A stretch of DNA of 39,369 bases from JBEGHD01 sp049334165 (lineage in GTDB: Bacteria > Bacteroidota > Bacteroidia > Flavobacteriales_D > Sanyastnellaceae): NCBI GenBank assembly GCA_049334165.1, contig JBEGHD010000020.1; one strand, given 5' to 3'. A program made the position numbers and the translations under genes. The stretch's first letter is position 1; every line of letters starts with the position of its first letter. The notes beneath the pieces are model-generated. The model saw nothing but the letters and a program-made list of their open reading frames with translations, had not been told where the DNA came from and ran no database searches. Of the stretch, positions 16,353-23,501 are shown piece after piece.

Positions 16353-16925
16353 ATGAAACAGGGTAAGTGTATCATATTTTCGGCCCCTTCTGGAGCAGGT
16401 AAAACGACCATTGTGAGGCACCTGCTCAACAAGCCTGAGCTCAATCTCGAATTCAGTATTTCTGCAACCACCCGTCCACCGCGAAAAGTAGAGCGAGAGG
16501 GAAAAGACTACATTTATATGAGTGTAGATGAATTTCAACGGCTCATCAAGGAAGACGCCTTTGTGGAGTGGGAAGAGGTTTACGAAAATCAGTTTTACGG
16601 AACGCTAAAGCGCGAAATCGATCGCATTTGGGAAAAAGGGAAGCACGTTATTTTTGACGTAGACGTGCAAGGCGGTGTGAACCTCAAAAGAACTTTTGGC
16701 GATCGCGCCCTGGCCATTTTTGTGGAGCCACCATCGCTTGGAGTTCTCGAAAGCCGACTGCTCGACCGCGATACTGAAAATGAAGAAAGTGTGAAACGCA
16801 GGATGAGCAAAGCAGCTTCTGAAATGCAATTTGCCGATCGGTTCGATTATATTTTGCTCAATGACGAACTCACCGAAACGCTGAAACGCGCAGAGGAAAC
16901 GGTGAAGGAATTTCTGGACGAATGA
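16353..16925 (+). CDS. gmk: Guanylate kinase
   Basis: A 190-residue enzyme that phosphorylates GMP to GDP with ATP. The P-loop is SAPSGAGKTT (residues 10-19). The GMP-binding segment SISATTRPPRKVEREGKDY and the FVEWEEVYENQFYGT motif follow, and the lid region is RLLDRDTENEESVKRRM. Length is normal. The frame can be extended by one TTG codon (16350), but the adjacent ATG is the likelier start. Its stop overlaps the start of nadD by four bases (ATGA). Confidence 0.96.
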   Translation: MKQGKCIIFSAPSGAGKTTIVRHLLNKPELNLEFSISATTRPPRKVEREGKDYIYMSVDEFQRLIKEDAFVEWEEVYENQFYGTLKREIDRIWEKGKHVIFDVDVQGGVNLKRTFGDRALAIFVEPPSLGVLESRLLDRDTENEESVKRRMSKAASEMQFADRFDYILLNDELTETLKRAEETVKEFLDE

Positions 16926-17533
16926 AGAAACGCATCGGACTTTACTTCGGCACTTTTAACCCGGTTCATGTTGGGCACCTGATCATAGCCAACTTCATGG
17001 CCGATTTCACCGATCTCGACCAGGTTTGGCTGGTGGTTTCCCCGCAAAATCCATTGAAACAAAAGTCTACGCTGTTGGCCGATCACCACAGATTGGAGCT
17101 TGTGAGAATTGCAGTTGAAGACAACGACAATCTGCGCGCCAGTAACATTGAGTTTGAGCTGACCAAGCCATCCTACACAATGAACACGCTTACGCACCTG
17201 GAAGAGAAGCATCCTGATTACACATTTTCCCTGATCATGGGAGAAGACAATTTGCGAACGCTCCACAAGTGGCGCAACCACGAGCAGATTTTAGAGCGCC
17301 ATGACATTTACGTTTACCCGCGCGTTCCCACAGCCGAAGAACAGTGGGAAGGAGTAGAGGTGAAGCGCACCGAATTTCACGACCATCCCAAGGTGCACCT
17401 CATAGACGGTCCTGTCATGAAAGTTTCTGCCAGCTACATTCGAAAGGCGATCAAAGACGGCAAAGATGTGAGGTACTTGCTCACTAACCCTGTCGAAAAG
17501 TACGTTCGAGAGATGCATTTCTACGAAAGCTGA
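16922..17533 (+). CDS. nadD: Nicotinate-nucleotide adenylyltransferase
   Basis: A 203-residue enzyme of NAD synthesis that joins nicotinate mononucleotide to AMP from ATP. The nucleotidyltransferase signature GTFNPVHVGHL (residues 10-20, H16 and H19) is intact. So are the SPQNPLK substrate loop, the MGEDNLRTLHKW segment and the C-terminal VSASYIRKAIKDG equivalent of the ISSTxxR motif. It overlaps gmk by four bases and closes the operon. The 142 bases after it lead to the sigma-54 promoter of the next small gene. Confidence 0.95.
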   Translation: MKKRIGLYFGTFNPVHVGHLIIANFMADFTDLDQVWLVVSPQNPLKQKSTLLADHHRLELVRIAVEDNDNLRASNIEFELTKPSYTMNTLTHLEEKHPDYTFSLIMGEDNLRTLHKWRNHEQILERHDIYVYPRVPTAEEQWEGVEVKRTEFHDHPKVHLIDGPVMKVSASYIRKAIKDGKDVRYLLTNPVEKYVREMHFYES

Positions 17534-17616
17534 TTTTTTTGTCACCCACAAAAACTTACTGGTAATCAGTTGAAAGAGTTCTGATTCACATTCTTTAAGA
17601 AACCTGTTTTTCGGTT

Positions 17617-17632
17617 TTGGCACACTGCTTGC
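17617..17632 (+). promoter_or_regulatory. Sigma-54 (-24/-12) promoter
   Basis: TTGGCACACTGCTTGC matches the RpoN consensus TTGGCAC-N5-TTGC completely. The invariant GG (17619-17620) and GC (17631-17632) are separated by exactly 10 bases. Transcription should start near 17644, about 32 bases before the ATG at 17676. A small inverted repeat ACTG-N5-CAGT lies about 75 bases upstream of that point (17558-17570) and might bind an activator, which is speculative. Confidence 0.8.
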
Positions 17633-17675
17633 GTTCGTGGAGGAAAATATTTGAACCTCCAAAAAATTTGAAGCC

Positions 17676-17822
17676 ATGAAAAACGAATTGAAAAGACAAT
17701 ATCAGAACGTAAAGAAGCAAGCAGTTAAATTGATGCAAAAAGGAAATATCTCTGCATATCTGCGCAAGCTTCAGGAAATTCAGGAACTAAAAACTCAAAT
17801 GGTTAAGGTCTCTTCGAAATAA
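17676..17822 (+). CDS. 48-residue basic helical protein under sigma-54 control
   Basis: The frame starts at ATG 17676, begins MKNELKRQYQNVKKQA, continues through LMQKGNISAYLRKLQE and ends VSSK before TAA. It is predicted fully helical, basic and free of Cys, with a heptad-like pattern of Leu, Val and Ile that suggests a short coiled coil. It has no signal peptide. Support for coding comes from its position between a perfect sigma-54 promoter and a strong terminator, which makes it a complete single-gene unit. The mRNA leader also contains GGAGG and CCTCC (17639-17643 and 17656-17660), which could pair. The function is unknown. An alternative is that the transcript acts as an RNA and the frame is incidental. 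Confidence 0.65.
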   Translation: MKNELKRQYQNVKKQAVKLMQKGNISAYLRKLQEIQELKTQMVKVSSK

Positions 17823-17867
17823 GAAGAGAGATTGTAGATTACAATACAGGTTAATGGTTAGACTAAG

Positions 17868-17897
17868 GCCCTCGTGAATTTTCGCGAGGGCTTTTTT
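17868..17897 (+). terminator. Rho-independent terminator of the small gene
   Basis: GCCCTCG (17868-17874) pairs with CGAGGGC (17885-17891) and is followed by six T. It lies 45 bases after the stop of the 48-residue gene. Confidence 0.85.
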
Positions 17898-17999
17898 AAT
17901 TCAGTGTGAGTTTGAGAGTGAGAGCGAGGTCGGGGTTCTCTTTTTTGCTTCGGATTTTGGTGATTTCGCAGTGTCTCTTATTCTGGGCGGTCTTAACAG

Positions 18000-18193
18000 C
18001 GAACCCAGCGGGTTCGAATATTTGTAGTAAGAAGTGTTTGTCTTTGTTTTTACCGACCCCGGATGGGGTCGAACTTTTTCTACGCAACGCTGGAAAGTTT
18101 GCCACCAAGTCTCAAAGGCACAAAGGAGCCGTCTTGATCCGCACTTTGAGGAGCTTAGCGTCTTAGAGCCTTCGTGACCAATCCCGTAGCTGC
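18000..18193. repeat. REP-like intergenic repeat with two hairpins and degenerate tail
   Basis: The first palindrome is GAACCC-AGC-GGGTTC (18001-18015). The second is CGACCCC-GGAT-GGGGTCG (18054-18071). They are about 38 bases apart. A tail of the CAAAGGCACAAAGGAGC kind follows (to about 18180) and resembles low-complexity repeats often seen between genes in this phylum. It ends with CGTAGCTGC (18185-18193), the reverse complement of a motif repeated at 34.0-34.4 kb. The open frames across it on both strands look spurious. The gap from 17898 to 18386 holds nothing else that I can identify. Confidence 0.6.
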
Positions 18194-18386
18194 AAGCCAT
18201 TCATAATTGAAAAATTGACTTCATCTTTTAATTTCCAAACCCAACTTTTAGCTACTTTTAATCGGGGATTGAAAATTTGTTTGAAGAACTCAACTTGTTC
18301 TTAAAAAGGATTTTTATTCCCCGAAAGGATGAGGTGAGGTTTTTATTTAGATTTAAGTACATTCAATCACCTAATTACTTTCGGTT

Positions 18387-18713
18387 ATGGACGGTTTGTT
18401 TTCAAATTGGGACATCTGGGATCATCTGACAATGGTGCTGTTGTTCGCGTACTTTGTGATTGGATGTACCGGTTTTGCTTATGCACTCTTAATGTGGCTA
18501 TTATTCATATTACAGCGTAGCCTTTCAGAGGGAATTAAGCGGAAATGGAAGAATGATATCTTCTTAGGATTATCTCTGACTTTACCAATACTCTTGTGCA
18601 TGGTTGGTATGTTGATTGTACCTGAATATATTTCATCAAAGTTAGTTCCCTTTTCCTTATTGTTATTTTCCTTCTTGGCTTTTCATTACAATAGATACGG
18701 AAAAATATTATGA
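18387..18713 (+). CDS. Small three-helix membrane protein, unknown function
   Basis: A 108-residue protein with three hydrophobic helices at about 15-45, 58-77 and 84-100, linked by a basic loop (SLSEGIKRKWKND). No family is recognised. TACTTTCG, one mismatch from the -7 consensus, lies three bases before the ATG. It is followed 60 bases later by the ECF sigma gene on the same strand, but nothing ties them functionally. Confidence 0.6.
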   Translation: MDGLFSNWDIWDHLTMVLLFAYFVIGCTGFAYALLMWLLFILQRSLSEGIKRKWKNDIFLGLSLTLPILLCMVGMLIVPEYISSKLVPFSLLLFSFLAFHYNRYGKIL

Positions 18714-18773
18714 TCCCTCCTGTAACAAATCAAAACTCACAGGCGTCATACTCTCAAAAGCCAAAATTTCAAG

Positions 18774-19259
18774 ATGAACGTCTCCGAATACAACCAGTGT
18801 GTTGATGATTTTTCCGATGGGCTCTATCGCTTCATTTTGAAGCATACGAGAGATTCGGAGAAGGCACGCGATGTGGTGCAGGAGTCGTTCGCCAAGCTGT
18901 GGCAAAAGGTGGATGAGGTTGATTTTGCAAAGTCGAAATCTTACCTTTTTTCAACCGGGTACCACACAATGATCGATCAGATTCGAAAAGAGAAAAGAAG
19001 AGACACTTACGAATCGGATCACCGCGGATTGACACACGCTGAAAACAGTTATTCTGACCTGAACGAGATCCTGCACGAGGCGCTCGACAAGTTGTCGGAT
19101 ATTCAAAAGTCAGTGGTGTTGTTAAGAGACTACGAAGGGTATTCGTATCAGGAAATTGGCGAAATCACCAACTTGAACGAATCACAAGTGAAAGTGTACA
19201 TCTACAGAGCCAGAGTGGCGCTGAAAGAATATTTGGTGAGTATAGATTACGTAATATGA
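18774..19259 (+). CDS. ECF-type RNA polymerase sigma factor
   Basis: A 161-residue sigma-70 family factor of the extracytoplasmic-function group. Region 2 (about 8-75) shows the DVVQESFAKLWQ helix and the YLFSTGYHTMIDQIRKEKRR promoter-melting segment. Region 4 (about 98-155) shows ALDKLSDIQKSVVLLRDYEG, then SYQEIGEITNLNESQVKVYIYRAR, a typical helix-turn-helix. Its stop overlaps the start of the anti-sigma gene by four bases (ATGA), which implies balanced production of the pair. Target promoters are not obvious here. Confidence 0.93.
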   Translation: MNVSEYNQCVDDFSDGLYRFILKHTRDSEKARDVVQESFAKLWQKVDEVDFAKSKSYLFSTGYHTMIDQIRKEKRRDTYESDHRGLTHAENSYSDLNEILHEALDKLSDIQKSVVLLRDYEGYSYQEIGEITNLNESQVKVYIYRARVALKEYLVSIDYVI

Positions 19260-20554
19260 AAATCAACAGAAACAACTACGAAATATTTTTCCTCGACTAC
19301 CTCGAAGGTAAGCTGAACGCTACAGAGGTTGCCGAGCTGTTGTTGTTTGTTGATAACCATCCCGACCTGCAGCAGGAGCTCGAAATGATGAGAGGGGAAG
19401 TCCCCGTGATTCCAGGTTCAGATGAGGTTGGCTTCGGTGGAAAGCTTTCTCTTAAGAAATCCGAAGCAGGTGAAATGAGCCGCATCGATGAGCTCTTTGC
19501 CAAAAAGCTCGAGGGTGATCTCACCGATGAGGAAGCTGCTGAGCTCACACTTGAATTGGAAAATAACCCAACACTTTTTAAAGAATGGGAATTGTTCTCG
19601 CTTTCTAAGCTGAGGGTAGAAGACGAATTGAGCTTTTCCGACAAAGCCAGCCTCCGTCAGCACGAGCCGAGTGAGCTCGATCTTAGGATGGCCGCAGCCG
19701 TTGAAGGAAGCCTTTCGGAAAAGGAGCATTCAGAGCTTCAGTCGGTCCTTCAAAAGGAGAACCGCGAGCGAGAACTGGCGTTGATGACAGTTTCGAAGCT
19801 GACACCAGATACTTCAGTTCGCTTTTTCAATAAGAATTCTCTCAAGAAGAAAGTGCCTGTTGTCGGAATGTTTTGGCGATCTGCCGCAGCAGTAGCCGCA
19901 GTTGCGCTTTTTGCATTCTTGCTTTCGCCTGTGCTTTTCAAGAGCGATGTCGAAACCGGATCTTTTGCCGATCGCAATGGTGTTTCACCAATTGAGAGAG
20001 ATGCAAGCTCAGAAATGGTTAATGAATCTCAAGAGGACAAAAACACTTTTGAAAGCAAAACACTTGAGAACGTTCATGATGACGTTAAGCCTCAACAGGA
20101 CCATATTCATTACGCCAACATTTCGGAGAATGAGGAAGAAGACAAATCTCGAGGGGAGTCAAAGGCGAATGAAAAAGTCAATCGGATCAAACTTCAAAAG
20201 ATGAACCGTCAGAAGTTGAATTTGTCTGATGCAGCAATTGCCGTTGCTGATATTGCCAGACCAGCTGAATCACCTCAGAAAGTTGAGTCCAAAGGTGCCG
20301 ACTCAAGCCCTAAAGCAGATCAATTTATGACCCTGGCTTCTCTCGCTACACAAAAGGCAGAACAGGTTTCGGGCGTGAATTTCAATTCAGATAATCTGAA
20401 AGGTGAGCTTGTGCAGAAAGCTGTAAACCTGATTAACAATCAGTCCAACGAAGTTGTGAAAATTGATGTAGCCGAAGAGCAGGAGGGAGATGGCTCCAGA
20501 GGTTGGATGTTTAAGATTGGAAAAGTAGAGGTGAGTCGCAAAAAGGCGATGTAA
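19256..20554 (+). CDS. Membrane anti-sigma-like protein with triplicated N-terminal domain
   Basis: A 432-residue single-pass protein encoded with the ECF sigma factor. Residues 10-68, 78-134 and 143-197 are three diverged copies of one unit: an EG(K/D/S)L turn, an acidic helix (AELLLFVDNHPDLQQE in copy 1) and a closing F-x2-K-x-SL(K/R) motif. A hydrophobic helix spans about 209-228. The remaining 200 residues are Glu/Lys/Ser-rich and should face the periplasm. Cytoplasmic sigma-binding domain, one helix and a periplasmic sensor region is the normal layout of an anti-sigma factor. There is no zinc-binding HxxxCxxC motif, so binding is inferred from context. Confidence 0.78.
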   Translation: MKINRNNYEIFFLDYLEGKLNATEVAELLLFVDNHPDLQQELEMMRGEVPVIPGSDEVGFGGKLSLKKSEAGEMSRIDELFAKKLEGDLTDEEAAELTLELENNPTLFKEWELFSLSKLRVEDELSFSDKASLRQHEPSELDLRMAAAVEGSLSEKEHSELQSVLQKENRERELALMTVSKLTPDTSVRFFNKNSLKKKVPVVGMFWRSAAAVAAVALFAFLLSPVLFKSDVETGSFADRNGVSPIERDASSEMVNESQEDKNTFESKTLENVHDDVKPQQDHIHYANISENEEEDKSRGESKANEKVNRIKLQKMNRQKLNLSDAAIAVADIARPAESPQKVESKGADSSPKADQFMTLASLATQKAEQVSGVNFNSDNLKGELVQKAVNLINNQSNEVVKIDVAEEQEGDGSRGWMFKIGKVEVSRKKAM

Positions 20555-20558
20555 ACTT

Positions 20559-21122
20559 TTACTTGTTGTTGAACTCGGACATCGTTCGTTGAAGTCCGAT
20601 AGTCGCAAAGCCCAAAATCATTTCCTCAGCTAATTTGATTTTTTCCTGAATGATCTTTTCCTGATCAGTGTCCCACTGCCCGAGAACGTAGTCAATTTGA
20701 TGTCCTTTTGGAAACTCATTTCCAACTCCAAATCTCAGTCTTGCCCATTTGTTGGTTCCAAGCGTTTCCTGAATGTGTTTGAGTCCGTTGTGGCCTCCGT
20801 CAGAGCCTTTTCCTCTGAGTCGGAGCTTTCCGGTTGGCAGAGCAATGTCATCGGTGATCACCAATAACCTGTCGAGAGGTATTTTTTCCTTTTGCATCCA
20901 GTAGCTGACAGCCTTTCCGCTCAGGTTCATGAATGTGGTCGGCTTGATCAAAACCAGTGTTCGCCCCTTGTGTTTAACCGTGCACACATCCGCGTGACGG
21001 TCGGGGCTAAAAGAAGTATTGGACGCCCCGGCAAGAGCGTCCAATACATCAAATCCTATATTGTGGCGGGTGTTGTCGTATTTCGCACCGACATTTCCCA
21101 ACCCTGCAATCAGGTATTTCAT
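20559..21122 (-). CDS. pth: Peptidyl-tRNA hydrolase
   Basis: A 187-residue enzyme that releases peptides from stalled peptidyl-tRNA. Active-site residues known from the family are in place: N10 (AGLGNVG), H20 (YDNTRHNIGFDVLD), the KPTTFMNLSG segment and the Asp of VITDDIALPTGKLRLR. GSDGGHNGLKHI also matches. It is last in the prs-rplY-pth order, 12 bases after the rplY stop. Pth and L25 both act in translation, which explains the linkage. Confidence 0.96.
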   Translation of the reverse strand: MKYLIAGLGNVGAKYDNTRHNIGFDVLDALAGASNTSFSPDRHADVCTVKHKGRTLVLIKPTTFMNLSGKAVSYWMQKEKIPLDRLLVITDDIALPTGKLRLRGKGSDGGHNGLKHIQETLGTNKWARLRFGVGNEFPKGHQIDYVLGQWDTDQEKIIQEKIKLAEEMILGFATIGLQRTMSEFNNK

Positions 21123-21134
21123 TGAGTGAAAAGC

Positions 21135-21827
21135 TTATTCTTTAGAATCTCCGCCTTCTTCACCTCCTTCAGATGATCCTTCACCACCTTCAGCAGATGC
21201 TTCGGCGCCTTCTTCGCCTTCACCCTCTTCTCCTTCTTCGCCTTCTTCTTCATCCTCTTCCATTGCGAGTTCATCATCAACAGAAAGACGAGTACGTTTA
21301 ACGGCTACTACTACAGACTCTGGAGAGTGAAGTGCTCTCGCTTTGTCGAGGTCGATGTCTTCCACACGGTAGTAGTCACCAATTCTCATTTTGGTAACAT
21401 CTACTTCGATCAAGTCTGGAAGATCTTTAGGCAATCCGCGAACAGTAAGTTTACGGAAGTTCATCAACTGGCGACCACCATTTTTCACACCGATAGAAGT
21501 TCCTTTGGTGCGAACTGGAAGTTTTACAGTCACTTCTTTGTCGTCAAACAGTTCGAGCATGTCCACGTGAAGTGGCTTGTCTGTCACTGGGTGATATTGG
21601 ATATCCTGAATTACGCAACCGTAATCCGTGCCGTCAATTCCGAGAGCAATTTGGTGCGTGTCCGGATTGTAGATCAGTTTTTCCAGGTCGGTTTCCGCAA
21701 CGTGGAAGCTCAACTGTTCTTTACCTCCGTAAAGCACTCCAGGCACACGCCCTTCGCGTCTCAGTTTTCTAGCATCTTTTTTCCCTACGCCCTCTCGCTG
21801 AGAGCCGCTCAATGATACTTTTTTCAT
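21135..21827 (-). CDS. rplY: 50S ribosomal protein L25 (general stress protein Ctc form)
   Basis: A 230-residue L25/Ctc protein that binds 5S rRNA. The N-terminal L25 domain shows GKKDARKLRREGRVPGVLYGG and the FHV strand; the C-terminal TL5-type domain shows the LPVRTKGTSIGVKNGG segment. The last 40 residues are a low-complexity tail of Glu, Gly and Ser, as in many long-form L25 proteins. It lies 15 bases after prs on the same strand and 12 bases before pth. Confidence 0.95.
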   Translation of the reverse strand: MKKVSLSGSQREGVGKKDARKLRREGRVPGVLYGGKEQLSFHVAETDLEKLIYNPDTHQIALGIDGTDYGCVIQDIQYHPVTDKPLHVDMLELFDDKEVTVKLPVRTKGTSIGVKNGGRQLMNFRKLTVRGLPKDLPDLIEVDVTKMRIGDYYRVEDIDLDKARALHSPESVVVAVKRTRLSVDDELAMEEDEEEGEEGEEGEGEEGAEASAEGGEGSSEGGEEGGDSKE

Positions 21828-21842
21828 TTGTTTATGATTGAT

Positions 21843-22784
21843 TTATGATATTACAAAGTGTGAACTGATGCTCTCGTTGGTTCTCAGGCTGGTAAGCACT
21901 CTGGCAAACAAATCCGAGACACTGAGCACAGTAATTTTGTCTTTAGGTTTTCCTTCTTTTAGAGGAATGCTGTTGGTTACAATCAGGTCGGTTAGCTCCG
22001 AGTCCTGAATTCTTTCGTAAGCCGGGCCGCTCAAAACAGGGTGAGTACAAATAGCTCTCACCGAGTTGGCACCGTGTTCTTTCATCATTGCCGCGGCTTT
22101 GGTCAAAGTTCCGGCCGTGTCGACAATGTCGTCTACCAGCACCACATCTCTACCTTCCACATCACCGATCACGGTCATGTTTGCCACTTCGTTGGCAACC
22201 TTTCTTTGCTTGTAGCAAATCGCCAGATCTACGCTGAGGTATTTCGCGTATGCGTTTGCCCTTTTTGTTCCTCCGGTGTCTGGAGTAGCCATCACCAAAT
22301 TCGGCAAATCGAGCGACTCGAGGTATGGAAGGAAAATGGTCGAAGCAAACAAGTGATCAACTGGCACTTCAAAGAAGCCCTGAATTTGATCCGCGTGAAG
22401 ATCCATCGTCACGATCCTGTCTACTCCTGCTGCGGTGAGCAAATTGGCAACTAGTTTAGCCCCAATCGCCACACGTGGCCTGTCTTTTCTGTCCTGACGG
22501 GCATAGCCGAAATAAGGAAGTACAGCAATAATTCTTTTGGCAGAAGCTCTTTTAGCTGCATCTACCATCAGAAGCAATTCCATTATGTTATCAGATGGAG
22601 GAAAAGTTGACTGTACGATGATCACATCTTTCCCGCGAACGGTTTCCTCAATCGAAACCTGAATCTCACCATCACTGAATTGCTGCAAGTTGACTTGGCC
22701 TAGCTCTGTGCCATAGGCTTTTGCGATTTGCTCTGCCAGGTAATTCGAGGCAGATCCGGCAAGAATTTTTACAGCATTTTCCAT
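21843..22784 (-). CDS. prs: Ribose-phosphate pyrophosphokinase
   Basis: A 313-residue enzyme that makes PRPP from ribose 5-phosphate and ATP for nucleotide, His, Trp and NAD synthesis. Landmarks: FSDGEIQVSIEETVRGKD near the N-terminus, the YFGYARQDRK ATP segment, the metal-binding DLHADQIQGFF, and the PRPP loop VVLVDDIVDTAGTL. Full length for the family. It is first in prs-rplY-pth, with a textbook Bacteroidota promoter upstream. Confidence 0.97.
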   Translation of the reverse strand: MENAVKILAGSASNYLAEQIAKAYGTELGQVNLQQFSDGEIQVSIEETVRGKDVIIVQSTFPPSDNIMELLLMVDAAKRASAKRIIAVLPYFGYARQDRKDRPRVAIGAKLVANLLTAAGVDRIVTMDLHADQIQGFFEVPVDHLFASTIFLPYLESLDLPNLVMATPDTGGTKRANAYAKYLSVDLAICYKQRKVANEVANMTVIGDVEGRDVVLVDDIVDTAGTLTKAAAMMKEHGANSVRAICTHPVLSGPAYERIQDSELTDLIVTNSIPLKEGKPKDKITVLSVSDLFARVLTSLRTNESISSHFVIS

Positions 22785-22815
22785 CTTCAGGAGATACTTG
22801 ATTTTTAAAGGAGCG

Positions 22816-22846
22816 CAAAGGTAGCGTTTACCCTAAAGTTTTCAAA
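22816..22846 (-). promoter_or_regulatory. Promoter of the prs-rplY-pth operon
   Basis: The minus strand reads TTTG (22843-22846), a 19-base spacer, then TACCTTTG (22816-22823). Both boxes and the spacing fit the Bacteroidota sigma consensus TTTG-N19-TAnnTTTG exactly. The ATG is 31 bases beyond the -7 box. Confidence 0.75.
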
Positions 22847-22974
22847 GCAATAGAGACGACAAATGTAAGAATGAAGTGCTTGCCAAATAATCTGGATATT
22901 ACACCATCTGCAAAAGAATTGCTACAAGCTACAAAATGCCCGACTGCAGAGGATTGTGGAATGACTTAATCCCT

Positions 22975-22982
22975 TATCTTTG
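22975..22982 (+). promoter_or_regulatory. Promoter -7 box of the candidate small RNA
   Basis: TATCTTTG matches TAnnTTTG. A TTG at 22954-22956 lies 18 bases upstream, close to the usual -33 spacing. It is divergent from the prs promoter. Confidence 0.5.
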
Positions 22983-22986
22983 AACT

Positions 22987-23132
22987 TATTGCTGTATCCT
23001 ATTTCGCTTTTAAGCTAAAATTTGCATTAGCAATGGGCCATCATGGCTCAAATATCAACCACTGATTATGTGGTTCAAAGGTTATCTAAATAGTAAGTAA
23101 GAGTCAAAACAATGGTTTTGGCTCTTTTTTTT
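22987..23132 (+). ncRNA. Candidate structured small RNA, about 145 nt
   Basis: The stretch between a TATCTTTG box and an intrinsic terminator has no frame longer than about ten codons but contains consecutive inverted repeats. ATTGCT (22988-22993) pairs with AGCAAT (23029-23034). GGGCCA (23035-23040) pairs with TGGCTC (23044-23049) with one G-U. AACCAC (23057-23062) pairs with GTGGTT (23070-23075). The terminator stem closes the 3' end. No known RNA family was recognised. A very short leader peptide gene is the alternative. Confidence 0.5.
23101..23132 (+). terminator. Intrinsic terminator of the candidate small RNA
   Basis: GAGTCAAAAC (23101-23110) pairs with GTTTTGGCTC (23115-23124), one G-U pair, AATG loop, followed by eight T. 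There is no protein gene upstream on this strand, which is why an RNA is proposed. Confidence 0.85.
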
Positions 23133-23172
23133 GTCCTCACTTCAATTGAACATCAATGTCTTTAAATAGAAA

Positions 23173-23194
23173 AAGGCACTCCACTGAGCGCCTT
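23173..23194 (-). terminator. Weak hairpin, possible minus-strand terminator
   Basis: AAGGC-A-CTC (23173-23181) pairs with GAG-C-GCCTT (23186-23194) with one mismatch. On the minus strand a short T-run follows. No minus-strand gene lies upstream of it, so its use is unclear. Confidence 0.3.
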
Positions 23195-23346
23195 CTTCCC
23201 GTTGTTTCGAAATAGGTAATCCAACATAAAACCGTAATTGTCTTAGATGAAAGACCTCATAAACCTAAAATCATGAGATAATCTACGTTTAGATCGACCT
23301 CACTAACTAACTCAAAACAAATGTATGACAGTCTTTCTTTGTAGGT

Positions 23347-23382
23347 GTTAAATGGGGGTTAACGCATGTTAAAAATAGTTAA
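23347..23382 (+). promoter_or_regulatory. Four phased GTTAA sites, candidate response-regulator operator
   Basis: GTTAA begins at 23347, 23358, 23368 and 23378, so the spacings are 11, 10 and 10 bases and all copies lie on one helix face. They end 30 bases before the -7 box at 23412-23419. OmpR/PhoB-type regulators bind direct repeats at about this spacing, and the operon downstream encodes one. Autoregulation is inferred. Confidence 0.55.
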
Positions 23383-23411
23383 GCAATTGCCCGTGTGACA
23401 AGGCAAAGCGA

Positions 23412-23419
23412 TACATTTG
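23412..23419 (+). promoter_or_regulatory. Promoter -7 box of the two-component operon
   Basis: TACATTTG matches TAnnTTTG, 82 bases before the ATG at 23502. A TTG lies 22 bases upstream (23387-23389), a weak -33 that would suit an activator-dependent promoter. Confidence 0.5.
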
Positions 23420-23501
23420 GTCATCGCGAAAAACACCTGTTGCCCGACCTTAAAAGAACGGGGTCATAAAATCTAATTCAGGACGTTCATATCACCACGA
23501 G

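Noticed and set aside
18010..18030. GGGTTCGAATA resembling a tRNA T-arm
   Set aside because: No acceptor or anticodon stem can be formed around it; it is part of the REP-like hairpin.
17901..18200. Overlapping 86- to 99-codon frames on both strands
   Set aside because: They read through the REP-like hairpins; such frames are typical false calls over intergenic repeats.
21135..21270. Acidic low-complexity tail of L25 as a frameshift artefact
   Set aside because: Glu/Gly/Ser tails are normal in long-form L25 proteins and the frame is intact.
23130..23230. Tiny frames of about 20 codons on both strands around the weak hairpin
   Set aside because: They overlap each other and the hairpin and neither has support beyond being open.
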